Translations under genes and position numbers: made by a program
Shown here: one piece after another, positions 13,327 to 21,835 of the stretch
Numbering within the stretch: position 1 is the stretch's first letter
How the letters are laid out: the number at the start of each line of letters is the position of its first letter
Notes under the pieces: generated by a model
What the model was told of the DNA's origin: nothing
Seen by the model: the letters and a program-made list of their open reading frames with translations, nothing else
The model's database searches: none
NCBI GenBank assembly: GCA_023445445.1
Contig: JAEXLD010000028.1
Span: 1 to 24,189, forward strand
Direction: 5' to 3'
Length of the DNA stretch: 24,189 nt
Source: Bacillota bacterium
GTDB taxonomy: Bacteria; Bacillota; Clostridia; Clostridiales; Clostridiaceae

Positions 13327-13530
13327 TTATACTATTTTATGTCCTGAATTCTCTAAACATGATTTAATTGAAACTTCTGTTGCTGGCTCATTATAAATTA
13401 CTTCTACTGTGCCTCTTGCAACATCTACACAAACTTTATCAACTCCATCTAATTTTTCTAAAGAATTTTTAACTTGAGTTTTCATATTTTCATTTGCTAT
13501 ATCATTAATTTTATAGTGTACTCTTTCCAT
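13327..13530 (-). CDS. Small HMA-fold protein lacking the CxxC metal site
   Basis: This 67-residue protein has the length and beta-alpha-beta-beta-alpha-beta pattern of CopZ-like heavy-metal-associated domains: MERVHYKIND, helix MKTQVKNSLEKLDGV, DKVCVDVARGTVEVIYN, helix VSIKSCLENSG, HKIV. Where metal-binding members have GMTCxxC after the first strand, this one has NDIANEN, so copper binding by the usual site is not possible. Two cysteines remain (near 34 and 57) but are not paired in a motif. The start is the ATG at 13530 with AAAGGAG upstream; a longer frame from 13572 has no ribosome binding site. It stands alone between the hexosaminidase gene and a terminator. The role is unknown. Confidence 0.8.
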   Translation of the reverse strand: MERVHYKINDIANENMKTQVKNSLEKLDGVDKVCVDVARGTVEVIYNEPATEVSIKSCLENSGHKIV

Positions 13531-13605
13531 ACAATATCTCCTTTCTAATTTCTTCAAATATAGTATGCACATTTATTCAGAAAAAATAGATATTTTTATA
13601 ATCAC

Positions 13606-15195
13606 TTATTTCCATATGATATTATCTCTATAATAATTTACGTCTTCCTCTGTAAGCCTCTTTCCTTGACTTTCTAATCTCTTTTTATAATCTTCAAAGT
13701 TTCTAAGATTCTTAGGAGTCCAACCAATTTCTGCATAGCCCAATAATCTTGGATATATCATATACTCCATTTCTTCTATATTGCTTATTGTTTCAGTCCA
13801 TAAAGGAGCTTCAATTCCTAAAATTAGATTTTTTGGTGCAAATTCTGTAGGATCCCACTCATAGGCAGTTTTTATTGGAATATATCCAGCCCAATTTAAA
13901 CCATAAGGTGTGTCTTTATTATATTTCATATCTAAATATGCTTTACTTGCAATGGATATTATCATCTTCATTTCTTTTTTCCTAGCAGCTTCATTTGAAT
14001 CCTTCCAATTTTGAAGTATAACACTAGAATTTATTTCAGGAGCTGTATCTATTGGATCCCATCCTATTGGAGTTTTTCCATATTTCTCAACTATCTTAGA
14101 AACTCTGCCTACAAAGTAATCATAGTCTTCTTTTTTGGTACTTTCAGCTTCATCTCCACCCATGTGAAAATATTTAGAAGGTGAAATTGCTGATATTTCT
14201 TTAACTACATCATCTATAAACTCATAGGTCTTTTCACTATCTGTCATTAGAGTACTAAATCCAACATCAATGCCAGTATATAAAGGTTTTCTTTTACCAT
14301 CTGGGTTTAAAAAACCATAAGAAGCTAAAGCAGCATTTGTATGTCCAGGCATATCTACCTCTGGTATAATTTCAATATATCTATCTGCTGCATACTTAAC
14401 TATATTTTTAAATTGCTCTTGAGTATAATACCCTCCAGGTCCTCCACCTACTTCTGTACTTCCACCTATAAGAGTTAAATCTGGATATTTTTTTATTTCT
14501 ATACGCCATCCTTGATCATCAGTTAAGTGTAAATGAAGTCTATTTATCTTATATTCAGCTACAATATCTATTTGTTTTTTTATTTCATCTTCAGTAAAAA
14601 AGTGCCTTGCTACATCTATCATCAATCCTCTATAGCTATACTCTGGTTTATCATAAATTACCGAATTTTTAATACTCCATTCAGTATTACTTACTAATTT
14701 ATTTGAATCTATTTCTGGAGGTAACATTTGTCTTAAGGTTTGAATACCTCTAAATAGCCCTTCAGGCTTATTAGCTGTTATCTTAATTCCATTCGAAGTA
14801 GTAGTAATATTGTATCCCTCATCTCCTAATGTACCTTCACCCTTTAAAGTTGTTAAGTAAATATAATTTTCTTTGTTATTTCCATTCTTATTTATATTAA
14901 AATTATATCCTGTGGCTGGCTTTAATTTTTCTCTTAAATATTCTGCTATCTTAGTTATTTCTGTTGTTTCTTCTTCATTTTTTCCCTCTACAAAAATATT
15001 AGTATCTTTATTAATTATAAATTTGCCTTGATTTTCTTTATAAGATAATGGCTTAGGAATAATAGTATTATTAATATTTTTTCCTTCCCCCATTACCTCT
15101 ATATCCTTCTTATTTATATTTGAAGTTAATGAAGCTATTAGTGTAATTATAGCTACTAAAACAAATATAAAGTATTTTTTATTTCCTTTAAGCAA
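13606..15195 (-). CDS. Beta-N-acetylhexosaminidase, GH20 family
   Basis: This 529-residue glycosidase removes terminal GlcNAc/GalNAc residues by substrate-assisted catalysis. An N-terminal hydrophobic stretch (about 8-25) acts as a signal peptide or membrane anchor; there is no lipobox cysteine. The N-terminal GH20b-like domain (about 43-180, IIPKPLSY, PEGLFRGIQTLRQML) is followed by the catalytic barrel: YRGLMIDVARHFF, NRLHLHLTDDQGWR (218-231), IPEVDMPGHT (277-286) and the catalytic pair D348-E349 in HMGGDEAE, then a WTETI segment near the end. It starts with TTG at 15195 behind AAGGAGG. The CLC gene ends 50 bases upstream with no clear terminator between. The substrate is likely host or dietary glycans. 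Confidence 0.92.
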   Translation of the reverse strand: MLKGNKKYFIFVLVAIITLIASLTSNINKKDIEVMGEGKNINNTIIPKPLSYKENQGKFIINKDTNIFVEGKNEEETTEITKIAEYLREKLKPATGYNFNINKNGNNKENYIYLTTLKGEGTLGDEGYNITTTSNGIKITANKPEGLFRGIQTLRQMLPPEIDSNKLVSNTEWSIKNSVIYDKPEYSYRGLMIDVARHFFTEDEIKKQIDIVAEYKINRLHLHLTDDQGWRIEIKKYPDLTLIGGSTEVGGGPGGYYTQEQFKNIVKYAADRYIEIIPEVDMPGHTNAALASYGFLNPDGKRKPLYTGIDVGFSTLMTDSEKTYEFIDDVVKEISAISPSKYFHMGGDEAESTKKEDYDYFVGRVSKIVEKYGKTPIGWDPIDTAPEINSSVILQNWKDSNEAARKKEMKMIISIASKAYLDMKYNKDTPYGLNWAGYIPIKTAYEWDPTEFAPKNLILGIEAPLWTETISNIEEMEYMIYPRLLGYAEIGWTPKNLRNFEDYKKRLESQGKRLTEEDVNYYRDNIIWK

Positions 15196-15245
15196 AGTAT
15201 TTTCCTCCTTAGGTTCTTTTTTCTTATGTTAATTATTAATTTTTC

Positions 15246-16517
15246 TTATTCATCTGGCTTATTTTTATGAATAACCCCTTCAAATATTTTCCCTTTTTCC
15301 TTTGGAAGCTTTCTTTTTACTAAAATATCATAAAAGCCAGATATTATATAACTTATTGTCATAACTATAATTATAGCTAGCATTTCTTCCCCGCCAAAAT
15401 ACTCTAAAGCCATAGCTATAGATGTTATAGGAAGTGAAGTTGCACTACAAAATACACCTATCATCCCTAGTGCTGTAACAGAAGTAAGTGGTAAATTAAT
15501 ATACTTAGAAACAAAGCTTCCTAAGGTTGCCCCTGCAAAAAATGTTGGATTACCTCTACCACCTTGAAAAACAGATCCTAGGGCCACAGCAGTAAAAATA
15601 ACCTTCCATATATAATCCATTAAACTAACATGATTTTTAAAGGAATCATTTATAAAGCTTTGACCTAAACCATTGTAATTATCTCCTGCTATCAAAAATA
15701 ATATTATTGTAATAACTCCTCCTATAATTGCTTTAATATATGGATTTTTAGTAAATCTATCATAAGCTTTACTACTATTATCTAAAATTAAGTTAAATAT
15801 AAATCCTCCCAGGCCAAATATAATTCCTAATAAAACTAATTTCATAATTACTATAAAGCTTAAATCATCTAAAACTAACCTAGGATATTCCACAGCCTTA
15901 CTACCAATCCAAATTGCTATTTCATTAGATACAACAGTTGTTAAAAAAGCTGGAATTAATGCTTGATAATGAAATCTTCCTTTTAAAACTAACTCCATAC
16001 CTAAGATAGCTCCTGCAAAGGGTACATCATATATTACTCCAAAAGCACTTCCTACTCCACATATTACTAAAGTTCTTTGTTCGTCATCAGACAACTTAAA
16101 CTTTCTTGCAATAAAATCTCCTAAAGTCCCCCCCATTGCAACTGCTGAGCCTTCTTTTCCTGCTGAGCCCCCACAAAAAGTAGTAAGCAAGGAACCTATA
16201 AAAACAACAAAAGTCATATAAAAGGGAATATCTTTAGCTGCTGATTGAACTTCTGACTTAAGTAAGTTTTCTCCTGAATAAGCATTTCTTTTAGTTCTTA
16301 AATATATAAAAGTAATAATTAATCCTGCGATAGGCAATAAATATATAGTGTAAGCATGCTCTCTTCTAAAGGTATTGGCAGCTGTTAAAATCTTATTAAA
16401 TAATCCTACTATAATTCCAATAGGAATTCCAATAATAATACTTAATACAATCCATTTAAATATCTGTTTTACTAAATTAAAATAATCTTTATTCTTTTCT
16501 TTAGTATTACTTTCCAT
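15246..16517 (-). CDS. CLC-family anion channel or antiporter
   Basis: This 423-residue membrane protein has the CLC fold with about ten hydrophobic segments. Signature regions are GGSAGKEGSAVAMGG (116-130), including the gating glutamate E122, and GGRGNPTFFAGATLGS (319-334), which corresponds to the third selectivity motif. The first motif region reads YSGENLL (about 80-86) rather than GSGIP, so anion selectivity differs from classical chloride CLCs. Related sequences include the fluoride-exporting CLC-F clade, which also departs from GSGIP. No fluoride riboswitch is seen upstream. There are no C-terminal CBS domains. The start is an ATG with AAGGAG. Chloride, nitrate or fluoride transport cannot be separated by eye. 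Confidence 0.85.
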   Translation of the reverse strand: MESNTKEKNKDYFNLVKQIFKWIVLSIIIGIPIGIIVGLFNKILTAANTFRREHAYTIYLLPIAGLIITFIYLRTKRNAYSGENLLKSEVQSAAKDIPFYMTFVVFIGSLLTTFCGGSAGKEGSAVAMGGTLGDFIARKFKLSDDEQRTLVICGVGSAFGVIYDVPFAGAILGMELVLKGRFHYQALIPAFLTTVVSNEIAIWIGSKAVEYPRLVLDDLSFIVIMKLVLLGIIFGLGGFIFNLILDNSSKAYDRFTKNPYIKAIIGGVITIILFLIAGDNYNGLGQSFINDSFKNHVSLMDYIWKVIFTAVALGSVFQGGRGNPTFFAGATLGSFVSKYINLPLTSVTALGMIGVFCSATSLPITSIAMALEYFGGEEMLAIIIVMTISYIISGFYDILVKRKLPKEKGKIFEGVIHKNKPDE

Positions 16518-16626
16518 AAAAATCTCCTTATTCTTTTTTCTTATTATTTGTTATTTAAGTAAAAATAATTCTTATTACCTTGTTTTCATAATTATAACTA
16601 TGGTAATTATCATACTATTAATAAAA

Positions 16627-16675
16627 AAATACACATTAAATATTAGATTTTTATTCTAATATTTAATGTGTATTT
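16627..16675 (-). terminator. Terminator after the nucleotidase gene
   Basis: A perfect 21-base stem (16627-16647 with 16655-16675, core ACACATTAAATATTAGA) and a seven-base loop, followed on the minus strand by a run of T residues (16629-16623). It lies 13 bases after the stop codon at 16689. Confidence 0.9.
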
Positions 16676-16688
16676 AAAAACTATTATT

Positions 16689-18203
16689 TTAATATTTAAT
16701 TATATAATTACTATCAGATGGCACATCTACTTCATGATTTCTTTGGAAATAATCTATAATAAGTTCACTCATATCCATATTTATTTCCTTAACTACTTCT
16801 GCATTTTCATAAGCTGGATAAATAGATGTATTACTTGCTCTATAGTTATTTAAAACTACAGTATAATCCTTATCTAAATCTATATCTTTTCCATCTTTTT
16901 TCATAGACACAACTCTATTTCCAAATTCCTTATTTAAATCTATTTCATAAGTTAGACCTGCAAAGGTATCGTAATTATAGTTTTGCACCTTTGGAACTAA
17001 AAACTCTTCATTGATTTTAACTTCATTATTTTCTAAAACAAAGTAAGTAGCGCTTTTTTCCATAGCTTCTTTAAGTTTGCTTCCCTTTATCTTAAGTACT
17101 CTTAATGTATTTGGATATGGATAATTTATTAATACATCTCTTATTGAAACATTTTTCTTAAAGCCAATGGCAGTATCAAATAAAGATAAAACTGAAAAAT
17201 CTGCTTTAGAAACATCTAGTTGAACTTCATGTAAGAAATTAATAAATGGATGACCTTTTAGCCTTGCAATAAATATATCCTCTAATATTATATCATTTTT
17301 AAAGTGACCAATTTCCTTATCTAAATATCTTTGTAATTCCTTATTTACATCCACAAATCTTTTTTCTAAATCTGAATTCACTTCATCTTTTAAATTAGAT
17401 ACATCTACTAATTCGTAAGTAGTTTCTTTAGTATCTGTATCAATAACTATCTTAGTGAAGTTTTGCCCATTATGCATTGGTTGTGAGCATATAACTCCAT
17501 TAACTTTAGTTATAAAAGATCTATGTTGATGACCACTTAAAACTATATCTATAGAATTATAATTTTCTAATAATTCACTAGCTTGATTTTCTTTTGTTAA
17601 CTTTTCAGTAGGAGTATTATTTCCATCTAAACTCTTTTCAAAGCCTCCATGATAACAAACTATTATCATATCAGATTTTTCTTTTAATTCTTTTTCATAT
17701 TTTCCATAAACCTTAACTGGATCTAAGAATTCTAAGTTTTCAATATTCTTTTCTTGTTCCCAATTTGGAATAAATGTTGTTGTGAAACCTATACAACCAA
17801 TTTTAAATCCATTAATATCAAATATTCTATAAGGCTTACTATCAAAAGCTAATCCTTTAATATTTGCATTTATTATTTTATCAGAAACCATACTATAAGC
17901 AGCTTTTAAATAATCCAATCCATAATTAAATTCATGATTACCTAATACGTAAGCATCATATCCAATATCCTCTAATAATTCTACTATAGGATTATTTTCT
18001 AACATTTGCTTTGATAAATAGTGAGTTAGTGCTGAACCTTGAACTAAATCACCACAATCTATCTTTAAAGAAGCATCATACTTCTTTTCATCTTCTAATA
18101 TATAACTCCCTATTTTTAATATTCCAAGAGATTGTTCAGTTACATAATTAGTTGGATATACAAATCCATGTAAATCACTAGTTTGATAAATAACTAATTT
18201 CAT
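16689..18203 (-). CDS. 5'-nucleotidase/cyclic phosphodiesterase-family metallophosphatase, cytoplasmic
   Basis: This 504-residue protein has an N-terminal two-metal phosphatase domain with TSDLHG (about 8-13), IDCGDLVQGSALTH, LGNHEFNYG, CYHGG and SGHQHRS, followed by a 5'-nucleotidase C-terminal domain (about 310-490, with FDTAIGF and VLINYPYPNTL for substrate binding). Enzymes of this family release phosphate from nucleotides, cyclic nucleotides or UDP-sugars. Unlike the secreted UshA/CpdB types there is no signal peptide, so it resembles cytoplasmic members such as YunD. I use the ATG at 18203, which has AAAGGAGG four bases upstream and gives MKLVIYQTSDLHG. The longer frame from 18254 reads through repetitive intergenic sequence. 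It is transcribed alone, between terminators. Confidence 0.9.
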   Translation of the reverse strand: MKLVIYQTSDLHGFVYPTNYVTEQSLGILKIGSYILEDEKKYDASLKIDCGDLVQGSALTHYLSKQMLENNPIVELLEDIGYDAYVLGNHEFNYGLDYLKAAYSMVSDKIINANIKGLAFDSKPYRIFDINGFKIGCIGFTTTFIPNWEQEKNIENLEFLDPVKVYGKYEKELKEKSDMIIVCYHGGFEKSLDGNNTPTEKLTKENQASELLENYNSIDIVLSGHQHRSFITKVNGVICSQPMHNGQNFTKIVIDTDTKETTYELVDVSNLKDEVNSDLEKRFVDVNKELQRYLDKEIGHFKNDIILEDIFIARLKGHPFINFLHEVQLDVSKADFSVLSLFDTAIGFKKNVSIRDVLINYPYPNTLRVLKIKGSKLKEAMEKSATYFVLENNEVKINEEFLVPKVQNYNYDTFAGLTYEIDLNKEFGNRVVSMKKDGKDIDLDKDYTVVLNNYRASNTSIYPAYENAEVVKEINMDMSELIIDYFQRNHEVDVPSDSNYIIKY

Positions 18204-18213
18204 AATACCTCCT

Positions 18214-18262
18214 TTGTACTTCGCACAATTTATAATGCATAGTTCATAATGCATAATGCATA
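18214..18262. repeat. TGCATTATG-type intergenic repeat with hairpin
   Basis: On the minus strand the sequence TTATGCATTATGCATTATG is followed by AACTATGCATTATAAATTG and then TTGTGCGAAGTACAA, which can fold. The unit ATGCATTA recurs three times. A related TGTGCGACAGCACA hairpin borders copy A of the dispersed repeat (409-422). It lies between the nucleotidase ribosome binding site and the terminator stack. Confidence 0.45.
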
Positions 18263-18271
18263 ATTAAAGAA

Positions 18272-18291
18272 AAAACTCCCAAAGGAGTTTT
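18272..18291 (-). terminator. Hairpin with T-run in the ugp-nucleotidase intergenic region
   Basis: AAAACTCC (18272-18279) and GGAGTTTT (18284-18291), loop of four, followed on the minus strand by TTTTTTCTTT. It could stop transcription coming from the ugp operon. It would also lie inside any nucleotidase transcript that began further upstream. Confidence 0.6.
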
Positions 18292-18296
18292 CTGGT

Positions 18297-18415
18297 AATG
18301 TAAAATGAAGAATGAAGAATGTAAAATTAATGTAAAAACTCCTAAAGGAGTTTTTTAAATTAATATTATATGGTAATTTGGAACAAATTACTTCAATAAT
18401 TCTACATTTTACATT
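18297..18415. repeat. Dispersed palindromic repeat, copy B (MITE-like)
   Basis: This copy is inverted relative to copy A at 301-409. Its ends are AATGTAAAATGAAGAAT (18297-18313) and the inverse ATTCTACATTTTACATT (18399-18415). It shares with copy A the stretch read on the minus strand as GAATTATTGAAGTAATTTG, then TTCCAAAT and ACCA, and the central AAACTCC/GGAGTTT hairpin. It is about 10 bases longer because of a GAAGAATG-like duplication at one end. Confidence 0.65.
18335..18354. terminator. Hairpin within repeat copy B
   Basis: AAAACTCC (18335-18342), loop TAAA, GGAGTTTT (18347-18354) followed by more T residues on the plus strand and a shorter T-run on the minus strand. Copy A has the same hairpin at 360-377, so it is part of the repeat and may act as a portable bidirectional terminator. 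Confidence 0.5.
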
Positions 18416-18432
18416 CTACATTCTTAATTAAA

Positions 18433-18452
18433 GAGCTGCCTTTAGGCAGCTC
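18433..18452 (-). terminator. Terminator of the ugp operon
   Basis: GAGCTGCC (18433-18440), loop TTTA, GGCAGCTC (18445-18452): an eight-base GC-rich perfect stem four bases after the ugpB stop codon. The following T-run on the minus strand is short (TTTAATT). Confidence 0.75.
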
Positions 18453-18456
18453 AGTT

Positions 18457-19716
18457 CTATTCCCAGATTGAATTTAAAGTAGATTTAAATTCTTCTAATT
18501 TTTTAGTAACATCAGCATTATTAGGATCTGCTAATACTGATTCTAATACTGTACCAGCTTCACGATATGCAGCATCAGCTCCACTTATTACTGGATTTGT
18601 GTATAAATTTTTAGTTGCATCTGCAAGAATTGGTGCTATTAAACTTCCACAGTTTTTATATTCTTCTGAATCAAGAGCACTTTGTCTTACAGGTACATAT
18701 CCAGTTGCTGAAGCCCATGTGATTTGGTTTTCTTTACTAGTTAAGAACTTTAAATATTCATATGCAGCAGTTTTTTGTTCTGCAGTAGCACTTGAGAATA
18801 CATATAAATCAGTACCTTGTTGTAATGAAGCCTTTGTTGGGTATGGAGCAACTCCTATTTCAAACTTACCATCAACACCTTGTTTTACAAAGTTTTCACC
18901 AGCATTAGATCCAACGTACATTGCAATAGTACCATTTCCAAATGGTCCAGATAAATATTTATCTGTTCCAGCAATTCTGAAGTATCCTTCTTTAACACCT
19001 TCTAAGTAGTAATTAACAGCCTTTTCTGATTCCTTACTAGTTACATCAAAATTATTATCAAATGACTTTCCTTCTGACTTTAAGAAAGTAGTGTAATATG
19101 TATTTAATGAGTCAAAACCTGCTCCTACAATACCTTTCTTCTCTTTTATTGTCTTAGAAACTTCAACAAGTTCATCATAGTTTGTTGGAACAGTTAATCC
19201 TAATTCATCAAATAAAGTCTTATTATACCATAAAACTTCAGTTGACTTATTAAATGGCATAGCATAAATCTTTCCATCTATAGTAGTGGCTTCTCTAAAA
19301 CTTGGTAATATATCTTCATAATTATCAAATTTAAGAGTTTCATTTTCAACATATGGTGTTAAATCAGTAACTAATCCATCTTTAATAGGATTGAACATCC
19401 AATCAGGATAAGCTTGAGTTAATGTTGGTAAGTTACTTGGACTTGCAACTGTTGCAGTTATTTTTTGTTGTAAATCTGGATAACTTGATTGATTTTGTAA
19501 AGTAACAGTTATATTAGGATTTTTCTCCATAAATTTTTCTGTTAAACTTGTAAGAGACTTTTCTAAATCTCCACTCATAGCATGCCAGAAAGTTATTTCA
19601 ACTGGTGCTGTTATTTCTGTTACAATTTCTTCATTAGCTGTTCCAGCGCCCTTATTTGAGCAACCAGTTAATAGGCCTAATGAAAGTGCTAGAGCAAGTA
19701 TTTTCTTGATTTTCAT
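18457..19716 (-). CDS. ugpB: ABC transporter substrate-binding lipoprotein, UgpB-like
   Basis: This 419-residue extracellular binding protein is anchored by a lipobox (LLTGC, cysteine about residue 20) after a short hydrophobic signal MKIKKILALALSLG. The mature part begins EITFWHAMSGDLEKSL, the pattern of UgpB proteins where the tryptophan and acidic residue contact glycerol phosphate. Later VAPYPTK and the ATAEQKTAAYEYLKFL segment are typical of the family. The start is the ATG at 19716 with GGAGG; the longer frame from 19773 overlaps the previous gene. It is the last gene of the operon. Substrate: glycerol 3-phosphate or its diesters is most likely; another sugar is possible. Confidence 0.85.
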   Translation of the reverse strand: MKIKKILALALSLGLLTGCSNKGAGTANEEIVTEITAPVEITFWHAMSGDLEKSLTSLTEKFMEKNPNITVTLQNQSSYPDLQQKITATVASPSNLPTLTQAYPDWMFNPIKDGLVTDLTPYVENETLKFDNYEDILPSFREATTIDGKIYAMPFNKSTEVLWYNKTLFDELGLTVPTNYDELVEVSKTIKEKKGIVGAGFDSLNTYYTTFLKSEGKSFDNNFDVTSKESEKAVNYYLEGVKEGYFRIAGTDKYLSGPFGNGTIAMYVGSNAGENFVKQGVDGKFEIGVAPYPTKASLQQGTDLYVFSSATAEQKTAAYEYLKFLTSKENQITWASATGYVPVRQSALDSEEYKNCGSLIAPILADATKNLYTNPVISGADAAYREAGTVLESVLADPNNADVTKKLEEFKSTLNSIWE

Positions 19717-19732
19717 AGTTTTGTCCTCCGCT

Positions 19733-21025
19733 TTATATAGTTTGTTTCTTTTCTGGTAAAAGTACATCCCCATTTTCGTTATATAGTTTCTCTGGACGAT
19801 AAGAATGTATTGGAACTAATAACTTAGGTTTAATTAAATTAATTATTTTAATTAAATCATAAGGATGTGCATGCCCACTACATGATATTCTTTCGAATTT
19901 TATATTTCTATCCTCAAAACTCTTTATAAATGGTTCATATTTAGGGTCAAAATCTCCTAATGGAACTGCATTTGAGTGAATATAAATTCCACCTTCTTGT
20001 AATTTATCTATATATTCAATGGCAAGTGTATCTAATTGCCAGAAAAAGTCACCTTCATCATTTAATAATCTTTCAAAATTTATTTCTAAATCTTTATTTA
20101 ATCCATACTCTTTATTATCTAATGAATAATAATAAGATTCATAACCTGTTGCTTCCTTAAGAACATATGAGTAATATGCATCTAATACAACTTTTCTTGG
20201 ATTAGTCTTAATTATATTTAAAATTCTTTCTATGTTTGAAATATAATAATTAAAGGTTATTTGTTTATTTGGATTTTCTTTAACTATTTCATTTATTTTT
20301 TCTATTAACTCAGGTTCATTTGATATTTCATCTTCTCTAACTTCATCAAAATCTTGGAAGGATACACTAACTCCTTCTATTAATAAAACATCACAATTTT
20401 CACTTTCTTTACAGAAATTAAGTGTATCTTCTTTTCTATAACCATGAAGTCTTATATCACCAGTATATGAAATTACTAAATCTGGAGTTTCAATTAATAA
20501 ACCACAAGCTCCATAAGCATCATGATCTACCGGCATAACCTTAACTTTAATTTTGCCAATTTCTATAACTTCATTTTCCTTAACTCCAATTATGTCTCTA
20601 GTATTCTTTCCTTTATTCTCATAAAGTGGGAATAAGAAATCATTATTTATATTTAAAGTATTTAATAATGATTTTGTTCCTTCTAAAGTATATAGAGGTA
20701 CTTCTGGATTTAAATAATTCACTATTTTAGAGTGATCTAAATGCATATGTGATAAAAATACTGCTGTATTCTTAAATTTATTTTCCTTTGATTCATATCC
20801 CTTTAATGGAATACTTGGATCATACATATTATCTAAATATGGAACTAGATTTTCATCTAATAAATCCTGTAAATTTTCTGGTTGAACTGGAGCTTTAGGA
20901 TTATACTCACTACCAAAGTCAAAGAATATATGACTATCTTCATAAACTACTTCAATTATTGTTCCACCAATAGTTAATATACCATTGTGAAAAGTTATTT
21001 TTGTTTTTTTATCCTTTAACGCCAC
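19733..21025 (-). CDS. Metallo-beta-lactamase-fold hydrolase with beta-CASP-like features
   Basis: This protein of about 430 residues has the MBL metal motifs: HMHLDH (93-98), H168 in MPVDHDAYGACGLLIET, D190 in SYTGDIRLHG, and near the C-terminus SGHAHPYDLIKII (about 383) and PKLLVPIHSY (H about 407). The spacing and wording of the last parts resemble RNase J/beta-CASP proteins (SGHA, then KP-x-x-x-PVH), but at 430 residues it lacks the RNase J C-terminal domain. I start at GTG 21025, nine bases after GAGGAG; the TTG at 21034 touches that site. It overlaps the permease gene by 17 bases and precedes ugpB by 16, so it is coupled to the operon. The reaction is unknown: phosphodiesterase or nuclease are candidates. 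Confidence 0.75.
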   Translation of the reverse strand: MALKDKKTKITFHNGILTIGGTIIEVVYEDSHIFFDFGSEYNPKAPVQPENLQDLLDENLVPYLDNMYDPSIPLKGYESKENKFKNTAVFLSHMHLDHSKIVNYLNPEVPLYTLEGTKSLLNTLNINNDFLFPLYENKGKNTRDIIGVKENEVIEIGKIKVKVMPVDHDAYGACGLLIETPDLVISYTGDIRLHGYRKEDTLNFCKESENCDVLLIEGVSVSFQDFDEVREDEISNEPELIEKINEIVKENPNKQITFNYYISNIERILNIIKTNPRKVVLDAYYSYVLKEATGYESYYYSLDNKEYGLNKDLEINFERLLNDEGDFFWQLDTLAIEYIDKLQEGGIYIHSNAVPLGDFDPKYEPFIKSFEDRNIKFERISCSGHAHPYDLIKIINLIKPKLLVPIHSYRPEKLYNENGDVLLPEKKQTI

Positions 21026-21827
21026 TCTTAACAACTCCTCTAATTATTTGTTTTCTAAATATTAAATATAAAATTAGTATTGGTACTATAGCTATAGTTG
21101 ATGCTGCCATTTGAAGTTGTACATTCGTACCACTTTCAGTTGCAAAGGAGCTTAGTCCATTACTTAATAGTCTCATTTCCTTACTATTTGTTACTAAGAT
21201 TGGCCATAAGAATGAATTCCATCCACTTATAAAGCTTAATATTCCCATAGTAAATAATGCTGGTTTTGCTAATGGTACAAGTATTCTATGTATAAAGGCT
21301 AAATCTGAACATCCATCTACCTTTGCAGCTTTATAATAGGAAAGTGGAATGCTTGTTAAATATTCCTTTAAATAAAATATGTAAAATACACTTGCCAGTG
21401 AAGGTAATATTAATGCTGAATATGTATCTAACAATCCAAGCTGCGCTATAGTCTGGTAATTTGTAAATACAGTAACTTCATAAGGTACCATAAGTAAAGC
21501 TGCCATAACTAATATTAAAATATTTTTATATCTGAACTCTAATTTAACTAAAGCAAATCCAGCTAATATAGCAGTTATTACTGTACCTATAGTAGAAATT
21601 CCAGAAACTATTATTGTATTAATAAAGTATCTTCCAAAGGGAGCCTGTTCCATTGCAAGTGAAAAGTTATTCCACTGAAATTCCTTTGGGAATAATGTTG
21701 GTGGTATACTTATTGCCTCTTGATATGTCATTAAACTTGATAAAATCATATATACAAAAGGAAATAATGTTATTATTGCCATTAAAACTATAAATGTTTT
21801 TGATAAAACTGAATTAATTTTCTTCAT
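21009..21827 (-). CDS. ugpE: ABC transporter permease, UgpE/MalG type
   Basis: This 272-residue membrane protein has six hydrophobic segments and the EAA loop that contacts the ATPase, seen as YLTSIPLSYYKAAKVDGCSD (about 155-174). The N-terminus KINSVLSKTFIVLMAIITLFPF and the C-terminal GVVKSGVKG ending are typical of carbohydrate permeases of the MalG branch. It pairs with the UgpA-like protein encoded just upstream (8-base gap). Confidence 0.9.
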   Translation of the reverse strand: MKKINSVLSKTFIVLMAIITLFPFVYMILSSLMTYQEAISIPPTLFPKEFQWNNFSLAMEQAPFGRYFINTIIVSGISTIGTVITAILAGFALVKLEFRYKNILILVMAALLMVPYEVTVFTNYQTIAQLGLLDTYSALILPSLASVFYIFYLKEYLTSIPLSYYKAAKVDGCSDLAFIHRILVPLAKPALFTMGILSFISGWNSFLWPILVTNSKEMRLLSNGLSSFATESGTNVQLQMAASTIAIVPILILYLIFRKQIIRGVVKSGVKG

Positions 21828-21835
21828 ATTTTCAC

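Noticed and set aside
16518..16626. Fluoride (crcB) riboswitch before the CLC gene
   Set aside because: I looked for the conserved GGNGAUGG and pseudoknot parts and found only AT-rich sequence with no matching fold.
18204..18254. Longer nucleotidase start from 18254
   Set aside because: The extra 17 residues are a translation of the TGCATTATG repeat and of the ribosome binding site for the ATG at 18203.
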